Positions 23,341 to 37,300 of a stretch of 64,000 nt of DNA are shown in pieces. The notes beneath the pieces are model-generated. The model was not told the DNA's origin and did not search any database. It saw only the letters and a program-made list of their open reading frames with translations. The DNA lies in NCBI RefSeq assembly GCF_011075055.1, contig NC_058156.1:5952001-6016000 (forward strand). The letters run 5' to 3'. A program made the position numbers and the translations under genes. Within the stretch, counting starts at the first letter, position 1. Each line of letters begins with the position of its first letter. This DNA is from Mangifera indica. Lineage: Eukaryota > Streptophyta > Magnoliopsida > Sapindales > Anacardiaceae.

Positions 23341-25061
23341 ATTTGGGGCTCAAGATTCAGGGGTCGTCTCAAGAGTATAGTCTGGTGAGTTATGAATAGT
23401 TTTAAATAGAAGCAAGATTAGTAAGATATAATGCACGCATGCATGCTATGAACTATGAGGGGGCACTTTACACTATACCGCATACAGTAAGGCACGTCTG
23501 TAGTAGGACATAGACCCACAGTAGGGTCCACTCGCAATAGAGCATGCTTGTAGTAGAGCATAATTCAGATTCAAAAATGGTGTAGTAAGAGAAAGGAAGA
23601 GAGCTCGAGCTTAGAAAAGTGTCAAATCTCTATAGTCAATTTCCAAAAGGCATCAAATAGACACAAGATAGGACAAAGTATGACATAAATAGTAAAGAAT
23701 GAACTAGATTATTTCCTCGATTTCTTATGGAGGTTATGATGTGAGGTTGAGTCCCGAAAGTAAGTTAGAACAGAAAAGGAGATAGTTAATTTTTTTCCCT
23801 TACTGAGTGTTCTTATCTCTCACTTTTTTTTCTTTCATGATTGGAGGTATGGGTAATCGAGGTAGTTGCGAGGCAGGGTTAGGTTAGCGAAGATAGACCC
23901 AGGCTAGGTTGGTTACCTATGGTTTTTGTTACATACATATGATACTGTTGATTTTTGGCTCTATTCAAATAGTTGTATAGTTGTATCTAGGGGCATGTAT
24001 ATGATTACTCCATGATTTTAGATGTTTCAGATGAGTTTTCATATAGGATATATACATTTTTTGTTCGCTTCTAGATTTTCAGTTTTCTTAGAATAATTTC
24101 TAAACACTTTTAGTGATGCATTCATTTTAAAGTATTTTAAAAAAAATAGATGCTCCGGATATTAATTCGTAACATTTCTTCTTTGATGTATAGTACTTCT
24201 AGGGAAGGATGTTACAACAGTCGTATATGGCTTTCTTCAGAACGAGGGCACAAAAAATATAAAATTCCTTAATTTAAACTAAAGACACATGGACATGTAT
24301 GAGGCCATATATGGTTATGTATAATGATTTGAAGATTGCAAAAACCTATGAGTTCTACTAATTCTAGTGAACCTCTGATGATTCCGACACATATCACTAT
24401 ACAGAAAGAATATCTAAGTATCCTAAACATGTTTTATTAATTAATTGCACACAAAATCACTTAACATGATGAATCATTGACAATATCATCTTGAAACCTT
24501 AAGATATCATATAAAATCAATCTATAACATTTATGAATGAATATAACAACATATAGGCATACTACAAATATTGAATACTTATCATCTTATCATGTATCTA
24601 CCCTGAAATCATAACTTTTCATTAGTAATATTAACCTAATTGTGAGCATGCTTGTTTAGCAGTGAGAAGGAAAGACCAACTTACTTGTTTTCTAACGTAT
24701 AAACAATTCTTCGAATGGCTAGAATGATTTTTGGTGATTATTCTGACGATTGTAAAACTCTTCTCTCGCTACTCTTTCATTTGTGGGCGACTAGGTGTGA
24801 AAAGAATGAAAAAAATTAGGTTTAACGCACTTTTATTTTTTCATGTTGAATAAAATACATAAGTGTATGTCATGTCGCACAACTAAGGCAATACCCGATC
24901 TTACTGTGATTCTTATCTTATCTGATAAGTTCAAATCTGTTGACAATATACAACCATGTATACCCCTATAAATAGTTGTGTATCCTCTGGAAAACATTAA
25001 TTAGCTCAATTTAAAATGGGGTTATATACCTTTATTAATTAAATTACCTATAGGTCTTACA

Positions 25062-28000
25062 ATCCTCCCCCTTGTAAGAATTTTATCCTCAAAATTCAGT
25101 CAAAAAGTTATGGGAACCTCTATCTCATATCATGCTTGACCTCCTACGTGGCCTTCTCAACTTGGTGATTTCTCTATAAAACCTTGACTAAGGGAATTTT
25201 TCTGCATCTGAGCTTTTTAACTCGCTTATCTAGGATATGAATTAAGTGTTCCTCATACACCAAATTATTCTCGATAATTGCTTAGTAGCTATTATTGTAT
25301 GCAAACTCCATCAATGTCAACATATCTATCTAACTTAATTTTCAATCTAGATAACAAGCTTTCAACATATCCTCGATCACCTGGTTGACTTTTTAAGTCT
25401 GACCATCGATCTAGGGATAATAGGTTACATTTAATGCTAACCTCGTACCAAAAGACCTTTGTATATTCTATCAAAAAGCCAAGACAAACCTAGTGTCTCG
25501 ATAAAAAACTATCGTCTTGGGCACCCCAAATAGCCTAACTGTCTCTTTAACATATATCTGACCCAATTGATTTATACTCATGGTGTCTTCAACTACAATG
25601 AAGTATGCTAACTTGGCGAATGGTCAACTATAACTTATAAAGCATTAAATCATCCTTTGAGCCTCAATAATCCATCAAGATGTGCTCTCATTTCCACTCT
25701 AGCATATTAAAAAGTTGTAATAGTCTTCGTAATTTTCGATATTCAGTGGTAACTTGCTAACATACTAGACACCTAGCCACAGATTCTACTATATCATTTT
25801 TTATACCTAATTACTAGAAAGATCTTTTCAGATCCTGATATATTTTTACACTCCTAGGGTGAGCAATGTAAAGGGAATTATTTACCTTGGAGAGAATTTT
25901 ATCTCTCAAACTTTGGTCTCATGAAACACATGTTTGACCCCTAATTCTTAGAATACCTTTAACAACATTGAAATCTACCTTATTACCTTTGATGATTCTC
26001 TACTTTAATTAGACACACCAATCATCTGATACTTGGGTCATACGAATCTCATCTAAAAAAGTCGACTAAATTTACAAGCCTGTCAAATACTCTTGATTAC
26101 CTCTATCTACTCTCTCACGAACTTCTGTAGTTACTCTCAATGAGTGATAATCTATGATAAAACTACTTTTCTACTTAGAACATCTATAACTATGTTGGTT
26201 TTGCCTGGGTGGTATTTGATTTCACACTCATAATCCTTCGCTAATTCTAACCACCGTCTTTGCCTTATAATGAGCTCCTCTTAGGTAAAGAAATATTTGA
26301 CACTCTTATGATCCGTGTATATATTACTCTTGACCCTATATAAATAATGTCATCATATTTTAAGAGCAAACACAACAATTACTAATACAAGATAATGTCT
26401 GGGGTACTTTTATAATCACTTTATCCCTCTGCATCAAAACTACTCCCAAACCCTGATGTGAAGCATTTATGTACAGGTCATATTTTTTTCCCTCTATCAG
26501 CAAAGCTAAGATAGGAACATTTGTCAACCTCTTCTTTAATTCTTTAAAACTCTACTCGTAAGCATCTGATCATTTGAAAGGAACAACTATGCTAGTTAAC
26601 TTTATAAGCGATTGAACTAATTTGGTGAATCCCTCAACAATTCATTTGTAAAACCCCAAGAAGCTTTTAACCTCTTTTACTGTCTTAAGCTTTTGCCACT
26701 ATAATATAACCTCAATTTTATTTAGGGTCAACTGAAATATCATCCATTGAAACCACATGTCCTTGGAAAACCACTCTGTCTAACTAAAACTCATACATGG
26801 AAAACTTGACATATAACCTGTCTCTCCTTTAATCTTTATAACACAAGCCTCAAATATTATTGTTGACTCATTGAGTCATTATACTCTTATTTTGATGATA
26901 ACAAACTAATATGTCCCTAAACATATTAACTAATGATTTTTACTTGAGTGTGAGTTTAGATTGCAAGAATTTATCGAATGCACTTGAAGAAGTTTCAAGA
27001 TGGAAATGAAAGACAAGACTCAAGTAAAGAATTCTTGAAGATTTGAAGTAAAACTCAAGTTTAGGTAGACATGTTTGTAAATTTAGAGCATTCGTTTTGA
27101 TTAGAATATTTATTTGCATGGGATAGCTCACTTGAAAACTCATTTTTATATCTTTCACATTTTGGGTTAAAATGTCGTTTTTCAAACTTATTGGGTTAAG
27201 TCAATTTTTTCACTAAAGTTTATTAATTCATTTAAAATGATAAAGTTTTGTGAACTACATTTTCATATCTAAAAGTTGGTTTTGAAAGAATTTTCAAAAA
27301 TGGGTTAAATTGTCACTTTTCAAAGTTTTAGGGGTCAAATTGTGATTTTTGAAAATTTATAGGGTAAAATGTAATAAAATTTGGTCAACCGAATTTGACC
27401 GATCAAATCAGCTTCTGAATTGTCCAGAAGCCATGAATTTTGGCTTCAAAAATTCGATCAATCGAATTAAATTCGATCGACCGAATTTTAGTTTGAATTT
27501 TTCTAACGGCTAGTGCCACGTAAACTCCACGGAAGTGCCACGTCACATTCAATTGACCGAATTACATTCGGTCGATCAAATTGTGCATTTTCTGGAAAAC
27601 TAAAACAGCTATCTTTGTGCACAACGGTAACTTTCCTTATTTTCCTCTATATAAACTCAATCAAATTCGTTCGAAAAGAACTTTTGCCATCAAAAACTTT
27701 CACATATTTGAGAACAAATTAATTTTGAGCTATTTACTTGCAAATTCTTCTCTCTAATCAAAACCCTTGCTCATACACTTTGTAATTTCATTTGCATTGG
27801 GTTGTACTAAGCTTTAACTTTCATATACACTCTTGAGAGAAATCATATTTCAATTTCATACTAAAATTCATATTATAAAAGAGTGAGGTTCACTTTTGGA
27901 GAGATTAGTAAATTTCTTGTGAGAGAAATTGAGTTTCAACATTTGTAAAGGTTAATAGCACCTTGGAAGCTATTTTGGTTGAGGTTTTAGTCAACCAAGG

Positions 28001-30668
28001 ATTAGTGAAATACTCCAAGGGAGAAAGCTTGGAGGAGTGGACGTAGGTCGGATTGAGCCGAATCACTATACATCGCATGTTTGATTTTCTCTTCCCTTAA
28101 ACTTATATTTTATGTTATGTTATTTTGATTGTATTGATTATTTGAAATATTTTAGTTATTTTCATACATTGGATTAAAAAATAGGCAACATTATTTGATT
28201 TGAATAAATTGCTTTAATTCTCAAATTTGGTAAAGATAGTTTTAACGTTGCCTAATTCACCCCCCCTCTTAGGTCATTCGATCCTACAATTATATATGCT
28301 TCTATTGAGTCTTAAAGTACACAATGGTGTTATCTATGAACTCTATTAAGAACCTGTCTAGGCAATCTTGGAACACCTTGTTCATTAAATTCATAAATAT
28401 TGATGGGACATTGGTCAACCCAAATGGCATAACCACAAACTTATAATGACCTTATCTAGTTTTGAATGTTGTCTGGGGTATATCTTGCTTAGTAACCTTG
28501 ACTTGACGATAACTTGACCTTAAGTTAATCTTGAAGAATACTGAAGTTTCTTTAAGTTGATCAAATAAGTCATCTGTCCTCCAGAGTGGATATTTATTCT
28601 TCACTATATCCTCATCGATCTATCTTTCTTTTTACAAATATGATTATTGCACCCCATGACGAGTGGCTCGAACAGATGAATCCACTATCTAGTAGTTCTT
28701 TAAATTATTTCTTTAGCTCTTATAATTCTATTAAGGCTATTTTGCACAGAACTTTAGAAATTGGCACTGTGCCCAGGGCGAGCTTAATACTAAACTTCAT
28801 CTCTCTCTTTGGTGCTAACTTTGAAAAGCTATTAGGGAAAACATTTGGAAATTCTTACACCACTGAAGTATCCTTCACACCCGAGATTGTCTCATCTGAT
28901 TTGTTTACTATATATGTCAAATATACTATACACCTTTTATTCAATATTTTTTTAGCTTTGATACTGCTAATCATCATATTGAAAACTTGACCCCTTCTAA
29001 AAGTGAATTGTTCTCCACTATCCAGGCTGAACCAAACCTTTTTCTTTTTACAGTTTATCTCTACCTATATTTGTTCAAGAAGTCCATGTAAAGTATTATA
29101 TTGATGTCTAACATGTCCATCACAATCAGGTTAACTACCAACTCTTGACCTCGTAGAGAAACTATCTCTCTAATTAACAAGTGACTACTAAGATCTTTGT
29201 CCCCATCTGGTGTTATTTACTGATCTATAGAACAGTTAAGAGCTTTACCCCAATCTCTCTATTATGCTTCTAGTAACAAAACAATATGTGACACTAGAAT
29301 CAATTAAAACATAAAGAGGACAACTATCACTATTGTCAAGTTAGCCTTAACCTAAGTCTAAGTGGCTACATCACTCGGGCCTATACTCCCTCATTTGTCT
29401 ACTCTACCAGGGTTAGCATTACTAGGGTTATGCACTATCTAACAAAATGGTCAAGTTACTTGCACTTGTAACATACATTCTGACATGTCTTTATCCACAT
29501 CTAGGGCAAGTAAAGGGATCCTCTCGCCTTGATTGATCCTCTCTCCTTTATTTCTTGACTGGGAGGTTTATCTTGCCCCTAGGATCTTTGTTATCCTCAT
29601 CTTGGTTGCCACTTGCAACCATCTAACTCTACCTATGAACTGAGGCTACTAGTATAGGCTGATTTGGTATCCCTTTTTCTCGGATCATCTTTTGCCTCAT
29701 GACCTTTGATCTCAATGTTTTACCCAAGGCCTCTAATAATGATTTGGGAGGATTATCTCTCGTAATGACATCATTGGTGATATCTAATCTAAGTTCACCA
29801 AGAAATACCTCTAACTTGCCTCAGTTTCAGCTAGTTACTCCTAGAACATACTTGGCTAATGAGTTCAACTTAGTAGAAAATTCCCTAACATATTACCTTA
29901 TCTCAGATAGAGGAACTTTTAGGCCTTCATATACATGATATCTATAGATAAGTACTCCCTCTCAAAGACCCATATGAAGTCAACCCAAGTCATCTTTGAT
30001 GTTTGATAGGTCCCACATAGCGTTTGCCACTATCCTTTTGAAACATCAGTAAAAGGCTAGCAAACTGAATTTTGTCTACATTCATCATGACGTAAATCAT
30101 CATAATGTCCTCAACTAGTAACCTATCTAATATGGTTTTGCCTCTAAAGTTAGAAGGTTGGTGTTTACATACTAAACTATAGATAGAGTGAATTTGATCT
30201 CTATTGCCACCTATTGTTTCTACTATGTCCTATTGAGGTAAAATTTCAATAACTAATGGTTACTTAGGCATTTGTAAGGCATGCTTCTATATTTTGTCTT
30301 AGGATATCCTTCACTATCCATCAGATAACCTCACTATCTATTAATGGCATAACAAATGCACTGGATGTTTGTCCTTGAGCTTCTGTTTAGCTTCTCTCTT
30401 AGTTAGAGAACTCTAGGGTATCCTTAATCAATCTCTTAGATCTCTTTATCCTGAAATAAAATCTTGACTATGACACATAAAATCCTTTAACTCAATACGT
30501 GTTTATTATACTTATAGTGATAGTCGTATGGGGGTAGTCAACGTTGTATGATGGTAGTCAACGCTATATGAGGGGCTATTTTCCTTACTTAACTCTGTTA
30601 TTCAATTTCAAACACTTACTAACTAAACACCTTTTCTAAGTACCAAGATTATGCTCTAATACAATAAA
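25062..30668 (-). pseudogene. Gypsy interior 1: integrase to gag, minus strand, decayed
   Basis: Reading the minus strand from 30668 gives a primer-like site (TTGTATTAGAGCA), then gag with a match to the NLPKSLLEA block of the plus element (around 29700-29780) and a zinc-knuckle region near 29430-29500. Protease and reverse transcriptase follow (29350-28300, continuing at 26860-26400). RNase H is at about 26350-26150, with an LA-K-Y-ECEIKYHPGK-N type motif. Integrase runs to about 25250. A solo LTR at 26861-28288 splits the reverse transcriptase. There are many stops. Plus-strand open frames at 28586-28990 and 29699-29938 are shadows of this region. Confidence 0.78.
26861..28288 (+). mobile_element. 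Solo LTR of a SIRE/Maximus-like copia element
   Basis: It starts TGTTGACTCA and ends GATCCTACA, with a perfect 5-bp duplication ATTAT at 26856-26860 and 28289-28293. The body has features typical of SIRE-type LTRs: ATTTTGATGATAACAAAC near the start, GGAGTGGACGTAGGTC near 28034, and CACCCCCCCTCTTAGG near the end. At 1428 bp it has no internal domain, so it is a solo LTR. It splits the minus-strand gypsy reverse transcriptase. Around 27380-27600 short words such as TCGATCGACCGAAT recur in both orientations. Confidence 0.9.
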
Positions 30669-31303
30669 TGTAACAACTCTCTCCAAATGCATACCCTTAT
30701 CTGGAATATGACTCAAAGAGATGTGCATAACTAAACTATTAATTTAAAACTTTATAATTTAATGCATGATCAAAATTTCTCAAGCATGCAAAAAGGTGCG
30801 ATATGAAAATGTTGAAGTGTCTTATTTATTAACATTCATAGATGAAGATGTCTAAAATTGAAGTGAAATAATATTGATGCATAAATAACTATAAAATCAT
30901 AACTGAACATTTGAATACATGAATATAGATAAATCTAAATAAAATGACTAATACACCCTTCACCTTTGTATAGCTACTCACTAGACCGTTGGATTCCCCA
31001 CATGCCCTATTTCTCACATCTACCTGCAAAACAAAACAAAATAGTGCTTGAGTAAATACACTCAATAAGTCAGCGACCCCATAATATCCTGAATACTTAT
31101 AAAACTGATAAACCTAGTGTCTTATTTGTGAATCTGTGTGTGGTCACAACTTGACACTCTCATGCTCAAACTTAGGTCATTTACAAAGGTTACTAAAGTT
31201 TAAGCTGAAATCGACATATTTGATGTTCTAGTAAAAACATAAAACACCTTATGTGTCATTATCTGTTGTGCCTTGTACATATGTTATACGACTTATTGGA
31301 CTA

Positions 31304-32648
31304 TGATAACGTCAATAATTGTTATTATTTTGATTTCTAATTCCCTTATGTTGTGTAAGAATTCAATTCAATCTAATGGAATTATTTATTTTTTGCACTT
31401 AAGAAGCTTTGAATATTTTTGGAGTAAGTTAGGCCAAGAAGTCTAAAATTGAGCAAATTTACGAACCAACAAAAATCCGTGATACTGACTAGGCATGGGC
31501 ACGTGAAATGACGAAAGTAGAATTCAAAAATTAAATTTGGACGTCTAAATCAGCTAAAAAAGTTCACAAAATGTCAAGATTTGCTTCCTAGAAAAGAGAT
31601 AATTATTAGCTGAAAATAGGGATTAATTAAGATAGATAAGGAAGAATATTTTTGGAGAAAGGATATACATTAAAATATATATTTTTCCTTTCTTTTTTGA
31701 AAGATATATATCACATTTATTTGGCTAGATTAAAAGATTATGATTGATCTTTATTTCTAGATTTGAGTAGAGAGAAAATATATATATTTTTATTTTTAGT
31801 TTGTCAGGATTATTCATCATTGTAATTGGAAGATTAGAGAGCTAAATATGGTTTACAGTGGATGAATATTTTCTCTTGGTTGAAGGGATCTGAAACCATG
31901 GAACGATAATGATTGTGAGATTAAGTTTTGTTTTTTAATGCATCTTTTAATTATTCAATTATTGATTATCTTTCTGAATTATTTTTCATGATTGTGTTGG
32001 TTGATTACTAAGGCGCGCGATTAATTTATCAATTAATATCATCTACTACTAGTTTAGGTGCTGAATCCGTAATTGTTCAATTCATCTAATTGAAATGGCA
32101 ATGAAGATTTATCGTTTGCTGCATCAAAAACTGTAAATCCTAGGAAAATAATCAACTAGATTAAATGTAATGTCATACGCTTGTGTTGTCTTGCTTTGTT
32201 GGTATTTCTAATTCATAATGCTATTATTTAATTAAATTCAAGATCGTGTCTGAATTATTAATCAATAAAGGTTAATTGGAATACATATTTTTGGTTAACT
32301 AATAATAAGAAAGGATAGGTAATTAATACCGCAATGAATATTTGAATAATTAATTTGATATTTTTGGTATCGATATCAATCGTAGTTCATTGGTAGATGT
32401 GACCGTAAACCAAGGTTTGTTAAATTGAGTAATTCCTTTCAGTGTACTTCACTGAATTTTTATTTATTTATTTATTTACAATTATAATTCATGTTCAATT
32501 CAAATTCTCTCTTATTTCCTTGTTTTGATTGATTTGTAACGACATATTAATTAAAACTCTTTGAGGGAATGATCTCTACTTTCCTTTACTACATTTTTGT
32601 TGTAGGAATTTAGGATTTTAATTTGAGTGTTAATGATAACACTTACCA
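31304..32648. mobile_element. Solo LTR-like insertion, class uncertain
   Basis: LTR A reads continuously across this point while LTR B is broken. The insert begins TGATAACGTC and ends ACTTACCA, a TG...CA pair. Its flanks are GACTA (31299-31303) and GGCTA (32649-32653), consistent with a 5-bp duplication with one change. The 1345 bp is AT-rich and has no coding potential. Ending in TG...CA with a 5-bp duplication points to an LTR, but no family was recognised. Confidence 0.6.
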
Positions 32649-32767
32649 GGCTAGTTATCTGGGACAACCTGGTCACACGAGGAATAATCTAGTAACAGTC
32701 TTTTCTTTTATCACATAAGCTAATCAGAATTAATATCTAAACCATCCTTAGATAACCCCTACTATAG

Positions 32768-32983
32768 ATAGGGCTAGACCGAACTAAGTCTATTCGAGCT
32801 CGGCTCAAACGAGCCCAAAACAAGCCAGCCCTATAAAAGGTCGGTCGAGCTTGAAATGAAATAGCTAAATTCGAATGGAGTTCAAGCTTGGCTTCTACGA
32901 GCTCGACGAGCTTGAGCTCGAACTTGAGCTCTGCTATATATAAACCGAGCCGAGCTCGAGCTCGGCTCAGCTCAAATCTAGCC
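32768..32983. mobile_element. GAGCTC-rich MITE with short inverted termini
   Basis: It is absent from LTR A and C at the same place. Ends read GGGCTAGA on the left and, reverse-complemented, GGCTAGA on the right. The interior repeats GAGCTCG and CGAGCTCGGCTC in both orientations, so it can fold. Flanks CCTACTAT and TTAACTAT suggest an imperfect 8-bp duplication, as hAT elements make. The short open frame over it is an artefact. Confidence 0.65.
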
Positions 32984-34369
32984 TTAACTATGGGTACATA
33001 TGTGATGCATCATGCTAATCATGTGAAGAAATATCTAAAAAGCCACAATCCTTACCATGTATACATGAATAAACTGAATAGTTATACACTTTGGTGTCGA
33101 ATGTATGATATGGGTGTCCAACTTTATTGTTTTCACATATCTTGCCACTTATGCACGTCATTGGTGGTTATCTAGAGCTGAACCACTTTCCTTTTTTTTT
33201 TTTTCCTTTTTTTTTTTTTCATTTTTGACCAAGATCTAACTTGGTTGGGGTCTCGTGTCATCTTCCAAATAGTCAAGCATTCTTTTTAGTTCTATTTGAC
33301 TTGTCTTTCTTACTAAAGTCTCTTATTGTTTCCTCTTTCTTCTTCTTCCTTTTCCTTGTGTTTGAATTAAGCGTAAAAATTTTTTTTAACTAGATAAGTA
33401 GATGTGTGCCTAGGATGCACCCCTGTGTGCCTCTTTTTAAGCACAGTGTCTAGTTTTGAAAAGTGGCACATATACGTGTGTCCTATACCACACAGTTGGA
33501 TATGACTTTTCTTAGAACGAGAGTGTAAAAATTATAGAATTTCCTAGTTTAAACTAAAGACACACGGGTGTCTATGAAGCTATACACAATTGTGTATTGT
33601 GATCTGGAGATTGTAAAAACCTACAAGTTATATTAATTTCGATGAACCTCTGGTGATTCCAACATATATCATCATACATAAAAAATATCTAATCATCTTA
33701 AACATGTATTATTAATTAATCATACACAAAATCACTTAACATCATAAATCATTGATAGTATCATCTTTAAATCTTAAGATATTAAACAAAATCAGTCTAT
33801 AACATTTTTGAACGAATATAACAACATACATACATGTTACAAACAGTGAATACTCATTATCACATCATGTATCTACCTTAAAATCATAACTTTTCGTTAC
33901 AAGTATTAACCCAATTGAGAGAATGCTTGTTTAACCATCAGAAAGAAAGACCAACTTACTTGTCTTCTGAAGAACAAGTCATTCTTCACATGGCTACAAT
34001 GATTTTTAGCGACCAATAGCTTATTTATGGTGATTGTAAGACTCTTATCTCACTACCTTCTTATTTATAGGTAATTAGGTGCGAAAAGAATGAAAGAAAC
34101 TAGGTTTAACACTTTTTTATTTTTGTCTACTGGATGCAATACACAAGTGTGTATAGACTCTACATGGGCATGTGTCAGGTTACACAACTAAGGTAATACT
34201 CGATCTTATAGTGATTCTTATCTGATTTGATAAATTCAAGTCTATTGATGATACACGACCGTGTATACCTTCATACACGAGTATGCATCCCTTTGGAAAG
34301 CATTAATTAGCTCAATTTAAAACAAGAGAAAAAAATTAAATTGCCCTTAAGCTTACTGTGAGCTTTACA

Positions 34370-37300
34370 ATCCTCCCCCTTATAAGAATTTCGTTATCGA
34401 AATTCATTTGAAAAGTTATAGGAATCACTGTCTTATTTCGTGTTTGACCTCTCATATGGCCTCCTCAACCTAGTGATTTCTTTATAAAACATTGACCAAG
34501 GGAATTTATCTGTATCTGAGCTCTTAAACTCATTTGTCTAGGTTTTGAACTGGGCACTTTTCATACACCAAATTATCCTCGAGCTCGACATCCTCAACTC
34601 TAAACAAATGGGTTAGATCACTAATAAACTTATGCAACAACTACATATGGAACACATTATTAATATGATCCATGATTGTTGGTATCGCAAGCCAATAAGC
34701 AACTATACCTACACGTTTAAACACCTTAAATAGTCCTACAAACCTCGTTGCTAACTTGTCTTTCTTATTGAATCACATAACATGTTTATAAGAAGCTACT
34801 CTAACAAACACCTTATCACTCATACTACACTCAAGATCTTGTCTCATCTAGTCTGAATAACTTTTCTAACGGTTTTAAGTGTACTTCATCCTCTCATTTA
34901 TCACTTTGATATCCTCAATCATCATCTGGCTTATCTCTGGTCCCAAAACCTAAGTTAAGGTATCTCTTTCTCTTATCTTATTTCAATCAATAGTGATCTA
35001 CATCTCCTGCCATATAAGGCCTTATATAGAGCCATCTTGATAGTCACCTGGTAGTTATTATTGTATGCAAACTCCATCAATGGCAACACATCTTTCTAAC
35101 TTACTCATCGATTTAAGTAACAAGCTCTTAATATATCCTCAATCACTTGGTTGACTTTTCAAGTCTAATCATTGGTCTAAGAATGATAGGTTCTACTAAA
35201 TACTAACCTCATACCTAAGGACCTCTATATACTCTGCCAAAAAGTTAAAATGAACCTAGTTTATCAATATGAAACTAACATCTTAGGTACCCCATGAAAC
35301 CTAATTATCTCTTTAACATAAATCTAACCTAATTTATCTGTATTCATGGTGTTTTTAATTATAATAAAGTCCGCTGACTTGGTCAACCAATCAACTATAA
35401 CCTACAAAGCAATAAATCCTATTATAACCTTCGACAATCCACCCATTAAGTCCATTAAGATGTGTTCCCATTTCTACTGTGGAATACTAAGAGGCTATAA
35501 TAGTCTTTTAATGAGTTATGATGCTCAGTCTTAACTTGTTGACACACTAAACACCTAACCATAAATTCTACCATATCCTTTTTCATACTTGACCATTAGA
35601 AAGATCTTTTTAGATCTTGATACATTTTTACACTCTCAGGGTAGGCAGTGTAAAAAGAATTATTCACCCCAAAAAGGATCATGTCTCTTAAACTCTAGTC
35701 TCATGGACACATACTCGACCCCTAATCTTAGAATACCTTTAACAACATTGAAATCTACCTTATTACCTTCAACAACGTTTTGCCTTAATTTAACACACTA
35801 ATCATTTAATACCTAGGCCATACAAATTTCAACTAGAAAGGTTAACTGAATCTATAGGCCTACCAATTGTTTGTTCTATGACTACCTTGATCTTTTTTAT
35901 CACCAACTCTTACTATAACTCTTGGTGAGTGGTAATCTATGATAGAACTACTTTTTTTACTCAGAGCACCTTTAACTATGTTAGCCTTGCCTAGATGATA
36001 TCTGATCTCACATTCAAAATCATTCACTAACTCCAACCACCGTCTTTGTCTCATATTGAGCTCATTTTAGGTAAAGAAATACTTAAGGCTTTTGTGATTC
36101 GTTTATATATTACTTTTGATCCCAAATAAATGATATCATCATATCTTAGTAGTAAATACAATAATTGCCAACTTAAGGTTATGTGTGGGGTACTTGGTCT
36201 TATAATTTTTGAACTAACAAGAGACATACACTATCATTTTACTCTTTGTATCAAAACTGCTCCCAAATCTTGATGTGAAACATCTATGTATAGGTCATAT
36301 TCTTCACCCTTTATCAGCAAAGCTAAGAAGATAGTATATATGTCAACCTCTTATTAAATTCTTGGAAACTTTGCTTATAGGCATCCAACCATCTAAAAGG
36401 AATATCCTTGCAAGTTAACTTTATAAGTGGTCAGGCTAACTTAATGAATCCCTAAACAAATCACTTGTAATAACCTATCGACGTGACGAAGCTTCTAACC
36501 TCTTTTGTTAACTTAGGCCTCCGTCACTCTAATATAACCTTAATTTTATTAGGGTTAACTAAAATGTCATCTATTAATACCTCGTGTCTAAGGAAAGTCA
36601 TTTTGTCTAACTAGAACTCATACTTGGAAAACTTAGCAAAGAATTGTTTCTTTATTAATCTCTATAGCCCAAACCTTAGATATTGTGCATACTCCTCTTG
36701 GGTCTTGGAGTACACAATGATGTCATCTATAAATAACATCTAGACATTCTTAGAATGCTTTATTTATTAGGTCCATAATTACTGTTAGGTTATTACTCAA
36801 CCCAAATGGCATAACCAAAAACTAATAATGTATGTATCTGGTTTTGAATATTGTCTTAGGTATACATTACTCGACAATCCTGACTAATGGTAACCTAACC
36901 TCAAGTCAAACTTAAAGAATACCAAAGCTTTCTTAAATTGATCAAATAAGTCATTTATCCTCGGGAATGGATACTTATCGTTCATTATTACATTGTTTAA
37001 CTTTCTATCATTTATATAAATCCTTATCGGTCCATCTTTATTCTTTACAAATAGAATCAGTACACCCCATGACGAGTGGCTTGGTCAATGAACCCACTAT
37101 CTAACAGCTTTTTAAACTGTTTCTTTAGATTTGATACTTTTACTAAGACCATCTTGTAAAGTACTTTAGAAATTGGCACTATACCTAGGGTGAACTAAGT
37201 ACTCAACTCCACTTTTCTCTCTAGTGCTAGTCTTATAAGACTATTAAGGAAAACATCTAAAAATTCTTGCATCACTAGAGTATATTTCACACCCAAGACT

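Larger units (their letters stand above)
22101..24216 (+). mobile_element. Solo LTR of a second gypsy-type family
   Basis: It starts TGTAATACTC and ends GGATGTTACA. The flanks are ACAAT (22096-22100) and ACAGT (24217-24221), a near-perfect 5-bp duplication. LTR A sequence is interrupted exactly here: LTR B has the two sides joined near 33495. The insert contains three 190-bp repeats, a purine microsatellite and a CAGTAGGG/GTAGTAGGRCAT-rich patch (23480-23565). With no internal domain present it is best read as a solo LTR left by recombination. Orientation is assumed. Confidence 0.75.
20867..25061 (-). repeat. LTR A (3' LTR) of the minus-strand gypsy tandem, split by a solo LTR
   Basis: Plus-strand ends are TGTAATAGCC and AGGTCTTACA. 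It is continuous with LTR B and C once the 22101-24221 insertion is removed, leaving about 2.07 kb. Directly outside (25062 on) the plus strand reads ATCCTCCCCCTTGTAA, a polypurine tract AGGGGGAGGAT on the minus strand. That marks this as the 3' LTR. Confidence 0.85.
30669..34369 (-). repeat. LTR B, shared by the two gypsy interiors, with two insertions
   Basis: Plus-strand ends are TGTAACAACT and GAGCTTTACA. It aligns with LTR A and C but is interrupted at 31304-32653 (solo LTR plus duplication) and 32766-32991 (MITE plus duplication). Net length is about 2.1 kb. It lies next to a primer-like site on one side and a polypurine tract (ATCCTCCCCCTTATAAG on plus) on the other, so it serves as 5' LTR of interior 1 and 3' LTR of interior 2. 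Confidence 0.85.

Noticed and set aside
23178..23399. Lys/Arg/Glu-rich open frame, and Phe/Leu-rich frame on the other strand
   Set aside because: Both are translations of the GAAA microsatellite.
28586..28990. 134-codon plus-strand frame with a hydrophobic end
   Set aside because: It is the antisense of the minus-strand gypsy reverse transcriptase region; the same shadow appears at 40786-41091 opposite the plus-strand copy.
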